Made by a program: the position numbers and the translations under genes
NCBI GenBank assembly: GCA_903918555.1
Contig: CAIXEV010000726.1
Span: 1 to 14,774 of the forward strand
Direction: 5' to 3'
DNA: 14,774 bases
Source of the DNA: an uncultured bacterium
Lineage (GTDB): Bacteria; Planctomycetota; Phycisphaerae; Phycisphaerales; SM1A02
Shown: piece by piece, positions 7,730 to 12,132 of the stretch
Layout: each line of letters starts with the position of its first letter
Position numbering within the stretch: position 1 is the stretch's first letter
Notes under the pieces: model-generated
Told to the model about the DNA's origin: nothing
Seen by the model: only the letters and a program-made list of their open reading frames with translations
Databases searched by the model: none

Positions 7730-7749
7730 TAGCACCAGAGGGAGCCGCC
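7730..7749. repeat. 20-bp direct repeat, copy 2
   Basis: Exact second copy of the 7699-7718 unit. It is joined to a small hairpin: GCCGC at 7745-7749 pairs with GCGGC at 7753-7757. It lies between the binding-protein stop (7770) and the flavoprotein start. It could be a dispersed intergenic repeat, a protein-binding tandem site, or a processing site in the operon transcript. Confidence 0.9.
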
Positions 7750-7769
7750 GCAGCGGCGACCGCTCAAAA

Positions 7770-8780
7770 TCAGTAGATGGAATCAGCGAAGTAATACCGC
7801 TTCGCGTTCTCCGGCGTGATCAGATCGACATCGATCATCAGGTGCTGCGGCATGTAGCGAAGCTTCTCTTCCTTCTTGCCGCCGACGAGCACCGTCGCGG
7901 CCATCTCCATGCCGGTCGCGATCATCGACGGCGGGTAGGTGATGTTGCCCGGGAACATCGGGTCCTTGTTCATCACGCGCTTCACGATGTCCTTCATGCC
8001 CGCGCCGCCGAGGATCCACACGCCCTCGATCCCCTTCTCGGCGAGCGCCTGCTCGGCGCCGAGCGCCATGTCGTCGTCGGACGCCCAGATCGCGGTGACC
8101 TTCGGGTTCTTGGTGAGGAGCGTCTCGGTGACCTCGAGCGCCTTCTGGCGGTTCCAGTTCGCGGCGGCCTGCCCGACGATCTTGATGCCCGGCTCGGTCT
8201 TGAAGACCTCCATCGCGGCGTTGACGCGATCGGTGTTCACCGTGCACGGGATGCCCTCGAGCACGAGGAGGTTGCCCTTCGCCTTGCCCTTGCCGCCGAG
8301 CTTCTCGACCATGAACTCCGCGCTCTTCTTGCCGAAGGCCTTGTTGTCGCCCTCGATGAAGATGTCGGCGACGGGCTTGAGGAAGCCGCGGTCGACATTC
8401 ACGATGAGGATGCCGCGGTTGTGCGCTTCCTCGGCGATCGGCGTGATCGGCGCGCTCTCGGTCGCGAGGATCACGAGGCCGTCGACCTTCTTCGCCATCA
8501 GCGCCTCGATGTCGGAGATCTGCTTCTCGGGGGTCTCGGCGGTCGCGATGGTCCACTCGACATCGGGGTGGAGCTTCGCGCACTCCTTCGCCCACCACAC
8601 GACGCCCGCGGTCCAGCCGTGGTCGGCCGCGGGAATCGACACGCCGATCTTGATCGGCGCCTTCGCGGGCACGGGAACGGGCACGGGCTTGGCCTCGGGC
8701 GCGCTCGGGGCGTTGGCGGCGAGGCCGAGCGTGGCGGCGACCGCGAGAAGTCCGATGGAAGCGAGGGTGGTGACCTTCAT
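7770..8780 (-). CDS. sugar ABC transporter substrate-binding protein (RbsB-like)
   Basis: This is a type-1 periplasmic binding protein of 336 residues that would deliver a sugar or related polyol to the permease encoded upstream. A Sec signal peptide occupies residues 1-24 (hydrophobic 8-22, ending Ala-Ala-Asn-Ala) with no lipobox cysteine, so it is predicted to be soluble rather than a lipoprotein. A proline linker (KPVPVPVPAK, 31-40) follows. The mature domain starts with IKIGVSIPAADHGW, has the family's DIEALMAKKVDGLVILATES segment and ends with a DVDLITPENA hinge-side segment. The sugar cannot be assigned from sequence; RbsB-like is a family statement, not a substrate claim. No clear Shine-Dalgarno precedes the ATG, although it is 33 bp from the permease stop and probably translated from the same transcript. 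It is last of the three transporter genes, the same relative order as in E. coli rbsACB. Confidence 0.93.
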   Translation of the reverse strand: MKVTTLASIGLLAVAATLGLAANAPSAPEAKPVPVPVPAKAPIKIGVSIPAADHGWTAGVVWWAKECAKLHPDVEWTIATAETPEKQISDIEALMAKKVDGLVILATESAPITPIAEEAHNRGILIVNVDRGFLKPVADIFIEGDNKAFGKKSAEFMVEKLGGKGKAKGNLLVLEGIPCTVNTDRVNAAMEVFKTEPGIKIVGQAAANWNRQKALEVTETLLTKNPKVTAIWASDDDMALGAEQALAEKGIEGVWILGGAGMKDIVKRVMNKDPMFPGNITYPPSMIATGMEMAATVLVGGKKEEKLRYMPQHLMIDVDLITPENAKRYYFADSIY

Positions 8781-8813
8781 GGCGCGGAAGATACCGCGAC
8801 CACCGCCCTGCCG

Positions 8814-9908
8814 CTACGCGCGCGCCCCGCGCTGGACGAGCACCGCGAGCACGATCACCGCGCCCTTGACGGCGCCCTGCCAGTACGGGCTGACGCCGGA
8901 GATCGTGAGCATGTTCGTGATCATGCCGAGGATCAGGACGCCGAGCACCGTGCCCCACACGCGGCCGAATCCGCCGCGCAGGCTCGTGCCGCCGATCACG
9001 ACCGCGGCGATCGCGTCGAGCTCGGCCGCGACGCCGAGGCCGGAGGTCGACACCGAATTCATGCGCGAAGCCTGCAGGAAGCCCGCGAGACCCGCGAGAA
9101 GGCCCATGACGGCGTACACGCGGAACCGCACCCACTCGACCGAGATGCCCGCGTAGCGCGCGGCGGTTTCGTTCGCGCCGACCGCGATCAGATGGCGTCC
9201 GAAGCGGCTGCGCGAGAGGAACCACTGCGCGATGATCGCGACGACGAAGAAGACGATGATCGAATAGGGCAGCGTCAGCGGCTTGCCGCCCGAGTTGAGG
9301 AGCCCGCGGAAGGTCGACTCAGCGCCCTCGACGCCGGCACCCCCGACGCCGACGCCCCCGACGCCGGGCACCTCCCACGCAAGCGGAATCCCCTCGCGGC
9401 CGAACTTGCGGAAGAGCGCGTCGCTCTGCGAGCGGATCTCGCCCGCCTCCGCGATCGCAAGCGCCATCGAGCGGTACGCCGCGAGGCCGCCAAGCGTCGC
9501 GATGAACGGCGCGATCCGCCCGACGACGACCAGCGCGCCGTTGAGCGACCCCGCGGCAAGCCCGACAAGAAGCGTCGTGCCCACGCCGACCCACACCGCG
9601 CTCGCCTCGCTCCACTCCTTGCCGATCAGCCAGTTGACGGCCGTCAGCCCGACCGCCGCGCTCAAGACCACCATGCTGCCGACCGAGAGGTCGATGCCCG
9701 CCGAGATGATGACGAGCGTCATGCCGACGGCGAGGATGCCGACCGGCGCGTTTGAGTTCAAGAGCGCGCGGATGTTCTCAGCGTTGAGGAAGTCGAAGCC
9801 CTGGTTCCAGCAGCTCGCGACGAAGAGCAGCACGAACGCGACGACCACGCCCCAGCGCTCGAGGAAGCGCTGGATCGAGAATGCGTCACCGGACTTGCGC
9901 GTCGTCAT
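8814..9908 (-). CDS. sugar ABC transporter permease (RbsC-like)
   Basis: This is the inner-membrane permease of a ribose/galactose-type importer, 364 residues, with about eight to ten hydrophobic helices. Family landmarks are GMTLVIISAGIDLSVGS (62-78), GRIAPFIATLGG (130-141) and the coupling-helix motif IGGTSLRGGFGRVWGT (305-320). An unusual Gly/Val-rich run (PGVGGVGVGGAGVEG, 181-195) sits in a presumed periplasmic loop after residue 160 and is encoded by short repeats at about 9324-9368. The ATG overlaps the ATPase stop as ATGA, and AAGGAG at 9917-9922 inside the ATPase gene lies eight bases upstream, so translation is probably coupled to the ATPase. Confidence 0.95.
   Translation of the reverse strand: MTTRKSGDAFSIQRFLERWGVVVAFVLLFVASCWNQGFDFLNAENIRALLNSNAPVGILAVGMTLVIISAGIDLSVGSMVVLSAAVGLTAVNWLIGKEWSEASAVWVGVGTTLLVGLAAGSLNGALVVVGRIAPFIATLGGLAAYRSMALAIAEAGEIRSQSDALFRKFGREGIPLAWEVPGVGGVGVGGAGVEGAESTFRGLLNSGGKPLTLPYSIIVFFVVAIIAQWFLSRSRFGRHLIAVGANETAARYAGISVEWVRFRVYAVMGLLAGLAGFLQASRMNSVSTSGLGVAAELDAIAAVVIGGTSLRGGFGRVWGTVLGVLILGMITNMLTISGVSPYWQGAVKGAVIVLAVLVQRGARA
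9324..9368 (-). repeat. GVG-coding repeat tract in the permease gene
   Basis: Short CGACGCC and CCCCCGACGCC units (plus-strand reading) build the Gly/Val-rich permease loop. The units are in frame, so expansion or contraction by multiples of three would preserve the protein. Confidence 0.7.
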
Positions 9909-11578
9909 GCCGTTCGCTCCTTCATGTCACCGAGGCCAGAGGCCATGCGCACGATGCGCTCCTCGCAGTTCGCCGCCGCGAGCCCCTCGCGGTCGACCTC
10001 GCCGACGAGCCGCCCCTCGCGCATCACGAGCACGCGGTGCGCGAGGCCGATCAACTCGGGAAGCTCCGAGCTGATCACCACGCACGCAAGCCCCTTGGCG
10101 GCGAGGTCGGCGATGATGCGGTAGATCTCGGCCTTCGCGCCGACATCGACGCCGCGCGTCGGCTCGTCGATGACGAGGACGCGCGGCTGCGTCTCGAGCC
10201 AGCGCGCGAGCGCGAACTTCTGCTGGTTGCCGCCCGAGAGCGACGAGATCGGCGCGTCCGGCCGCGCGCAGCGGATGGCGAACGCGTCGATCCAGCGTCG
10301 CGCCACGGCGCGCTCGCCCGACGCATCGATGCGCGCGCCGCCGAACCGCGCATGGCGGTCAAGCGATGGAAGCGTCATGTTCGCGATCGACGAGAGCGAC
10401 ACATGCAGCCCGCGCCCCTTGCGGTCCTCGCTCACATAGACGACGCCCGCGCGCATCGCGTCCTTCACGCCGGCAAACGCACGCACGCCGCCATCGACCT
10501 CGACCGCGCCGACCGACGCGCGCAGGCCGACGATCGCCTCCGCCGTCTCGGTGCGGCCAGCGCCGACGAGGCCCGCGAGGCCGACGATCTCGCCGCGGCG
10601 GACCTCGAGGTCGATCTCCGCGCTGCGGCCGACCGCGCCAAACCCGCGGAGCCGCAGCGCCGCCACGCCATCGCGCGCCGCGCCCTTCTCGGGGTAGATC
10701 GAGCCAAGCGAGCGGCCGACCATCGCGGCCGCGAGCGCGTTCTCGTCGGCGGCCGCGCCCGATGCGTCGCGCAGCGCGCCGTCCGCGCGAACGAATTCCT
10801 GCACCAGCGCGCCGTCGCGCAGCACGCTCACGCGATCGGCGACCGCGACGACTTCCTCAAGATGGTGCGAGATGAAGATGACGGCGCGGCCTTCGTCGCG
10901 GAGCGCGCGCATCCGCGCGAGGAGCCGCGCGGCCTCCTGCTCGCCGAGCACGGCGGTCGGCTCGTCGAAGATCAAGACGCGCGCCTCGCTCGCGAGGCAC
11001 TTCGCGATCTCGACGAACTGCGCCTCGGCCACCGAAAGCTGCTGCGCCTCGCGCGAGAGATCAAGGTCCGCGCCAAGCAGCGCGAGCAGCTCGCCCGCAC
11101 GCTTGCGCTGCGCGGCGCGGTCGACCGCGACGCCGAGCATCCGGCGCGGCTCGGTGCCGAGCGTCACATTCTCGGCGACATCGAGCGTCGGCACGAGGTT
11201 GAGCTCCTGGTGCACCATCGCGATCCCGGCGCGCAGCGCATCGGATGGCTGGCCGAAGTCGGTGACGCGACCCGCGAGCGCGACCTCGCCGACCGTCGGG
11301 CGCACCGAACCCGAGAGCACCTTCATCAGCGTGCTCTTGCCCGCGCCGTTCTCGCCGACGACCGCGTGGATCTCGCCGGCGCGGAACACGATCGACACGC
11401 GGTCGAGGGCGCGCACGCCGGGGTACTCGACCGTGACGGAGCGCGCCTCTAGGAGCCCCTCGAGGAGAGCCTCGTGGAGAGCCTCGTGGAGCCCCCGGCC
11501 CACCGAGATATCGCCACCGCCCGACCCACTGCGGGCGGCGCCGTCATCTGCCGAAGTTGCGCTCGACGCATCCTGCAC
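9905..11578 (-). CDS. sugar ABC transporter ATP-binding protein (RbsA-like, two NBDs)
   Basis: This tandem ATPase energises the importer at the cytoplasmic face. NBD1 has Walker A GENGAGKST (75-83), Walker B VLIFDEPTA (201-209) and H-loop His238/239, with a degenerate signature. NBD2 has the usual degenerate Walker A GLVGAGRTE (337-345), a full signature LSGGNQQK (447-454) and Walker B VLVIDEPTRG (467-476). This split between the two halves is typical of RbsA/MglA proteins. The 557 residues exceed the usual 500 or so because of a 45-residue N-terminal extension: a Ser/Gly/Asp-rich stretch, then LHEA-LHEA-LLEG-LLEA. The 11578 GTG has no good ribosome site; a second GTG at 11503 would remove 25 residues but keep the repeat. 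No start codon lies nearer the usual domain start. First gene of the operon. Confidence 0.94.
   Translation of the reverse strand: MQDASSATSADDGAARSGSGGGDISVGRGLHEALHEALLEGLLEARSVTVEYPGVRALDRVSIVFRAGEIHAVVGENGAGKSTLMKVLSGSVRPTVGEVALAGRVTDFGQPSDALRAGIAMVHQELNLVPTLDVAENVTLGTEPRRMLGVAVDRAAQRKRAGELLALLGADLDLSREAQQLSVAEAQFVEIAKCLASEARVLIFDEPTAVLGEQEAARLLARMRALRDEGRAVIFISHHLEEVVAVADRVSVLRDGALVQEFVRADGALRDASGAAADENALAAAMVGRSLGSIYPEKGAARDGVAALRLRGFGAVGRSAEIDLEVRRGEIVGLAGLVGAGRTETAEAIVGLRASVGAVEVDGGVRAFAGVKDAMRAGVVYVSEDRKGRGLHVSLSSIANMTLPSLDRHARFGGARIDASGERAVARRWIDAFAIRCARPDAPISSLSGGNQQKFALARWLETQPRVLVIDEPTRGVDVGAKAEIYRIIADLAAKGLACVVISSELPELIGLAHRVLVMREGRLVGEVDREGLAAANCEERIVRMASGLGDMKERTA
9917..9922 (-). 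promoter_or_regulatory. ribosome binding site of the permease, inside the ATPase gene
   Basis: AAGGAG on the minus strand, eight bases before the permease ATG at 9908. It supports this start and coupling to the overlapping ATPase stop (9905-9907). Confidence 0.75.
11444..11491 (-). repeat. four tandem 12-bp repeats in the ATPase N-terminus
   Basis: Four in-frame 12-nt units, two nearly identical (CTCCACGAGGCT) and two diverged, encode LHEA, LHEA, LLEG and LLEA. They predict a short amphipathic helix before NBD1. The outer copy grades into the normal family start (LEARSVTVEYPG), so the repeats look like duplications of the original N-terminal codons. Confidence 0.8.
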
Positions 11579-11662
11579 GGACTGGAGAGCCTACCGTGAG
11601 GTCCGATTTTGAACCGACATCTCGCCTGACGGGCTCGGATTTCGCCCTCGACGCCAAGTCTG

Positions 11663-11671
11663 TGCTACCTT
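11663..11671 (+). promoter_or_regulatory. possible extended -10 promoter of the secA leader gene
   Basis: TGCTACCTT resembles an extended -10 element (TG, one base, then a TATAAT-like hexamer matching at three positions). Only a weak TTCGCC lies at -35 distance. If used, transcription would start within a few bases of the ATG at 11681, giving a nearly leaderless message, which fits the lack of a clear ribosome site there. It lies in the 102-bp divergent spacer between the ABC operon and the leader gene. This is a weak match. Confidence 0.25.
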
Positions 11672-11680
11672 TGAGCCTCT

Positions 11681-12031
11681 ATGTCGCTTCGGCGCTCCAA
11701 CCCCCACCTGCGGCTCACGGCGGCGATCCTCGTCGCCATGCTCGCCGCGCTGGCGGGCGGGCTCGCAGCGGACACGGCCGAAACCCGCACGCGGCGCGCC
11801 GAGCTCCACTCGGCCCTCCGGTTCGTGGTGGTCTCCGACGACGCATCACCCGACACGCGGACAAGCGGCGTCACCGCCCTCGCCCCGGCCGTTGACATCC
11901 ACAGCGCCCTCACGGCGCTCATCGCCTCCGACAGTTCGTCGGTGCGCGCGGAGCGGTCGCTGCGGCGCCTTGCGGCCCACTCGCGCGCCGCGCTCCTGAA
12001 GACGACAGCCCTGCCTCCGCCGTTGGCGTGA
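11681..12031 (+). CDS. small exported protein upstream of secA, candidate SecM-like leader
   Basis: I recognise no family in this 116-residue protein. Residues 1-30 form a strong signal peptide: Arg4, Arg5, His9 and Arg11, then hydrophobic LTAAILVAMLAALAGGLA and a likely cleavage near Ala30-Asp31. The mature part is about 86 residues, polar and predicted helical, without cysteines. The C-terminus reads AALLKTTALPPPLA and then stops, so three consecutive prolines sit three codons from the end. Proline runs are known to slow ribosomes. The gene is 101 bp upstream of secA in the same direction, and the gap contains two hairpins, one covering the secA ribosome site. Position, export signal and stalling-prone end recall SecM, which controls secA in enterobacteria, but there is no SecM sequence motif (no FxxxxWIxxxxGIRAGP). 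It may alternatively be a simple periplasmic protein. The ATG lacks a strong Shine-Dalgarno. Confidence 0.7.
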   Translation: MSLRRSNPHLRLTAAILVAMLAALAGGLAADTAETRTRRAELHSALRFVVVSDDASPDTRTSGVTALAPAVDIHSALTALIASDSSSVRAERSLRRLAAHSRAALLKTTALPPPLA

Positions 12032-12082
12032 GTCGCAAGGCAATCGTTCGTCTTCACCTGTTTCACCACGCCAACTGAACGC

Positions 12083-12099
12083 CGGCGGCGCTGCCGCCG
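12083..12099 (+). promoter_or_regulatory. GC hairpin in the leader-secA gap
   Basis: Perfect seven-bp arms CGGCGGC (12083-12089) and GCCGCCG (12093-12099) flank GCT. No U-tract follows, so it is unlikely to be a terminator. Its left arm could also pair with CCGCCG at 12017-12022, inside the proline codons of the leader gene, which would offer an alternative fold sensitive to a ribosome paused there. Confidence 0.5.
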
Positions 12100-12104
12100 C
12101 CAGG

Positions 12105-12125
12105 CTCGCTCCCATCGGAGCAGAG
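12105..12125 (+). promoter_or_regulatory. hairpin sequestering the secA ribosome binding site
   Basis: GCTCC (12108-12112) pairs with GGAGC (12117-12121) around the loop CATC. Three further pairs (12105-12107 with 12123-12125) stack below a bulged A at 12122. The right side contains both candidate Shine-Dalgarno elements of secA, GGAG (12117-12120) and GAG (12123-12125), before the ATG at 12133. A closed hairpin would limit secA translation. Confidence 0.55.
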
Positions 12126-12132
12126 AGACCAC

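Noticed and set aside
7699..7749. CRISPR array
   Set aside because: There are only two copies with an 11-bp spacer, so it is a simple direct repeat.
7842..9755. 637-residue plus-strand ORF opposite the binding protein and permease
   Set aside because: Its composition is His/Arg/Asp-rich and it covers parts of two supported genes and their gap, so it is an antisense shadow.
9881..11452. 523-residue plus-strand ORF opposite the ABC ATPase
   Set aside because: It is an antisense shadow of a gene with complete ATPase motifs, with no domain of its own.
12083..12099. Intrinsic terminator between the leader gene and secA
   Set aside because: The hairpin is strong but is not followed by a U-tract, and secA needs transcription through it unless it has its own promoter, which I do not see.
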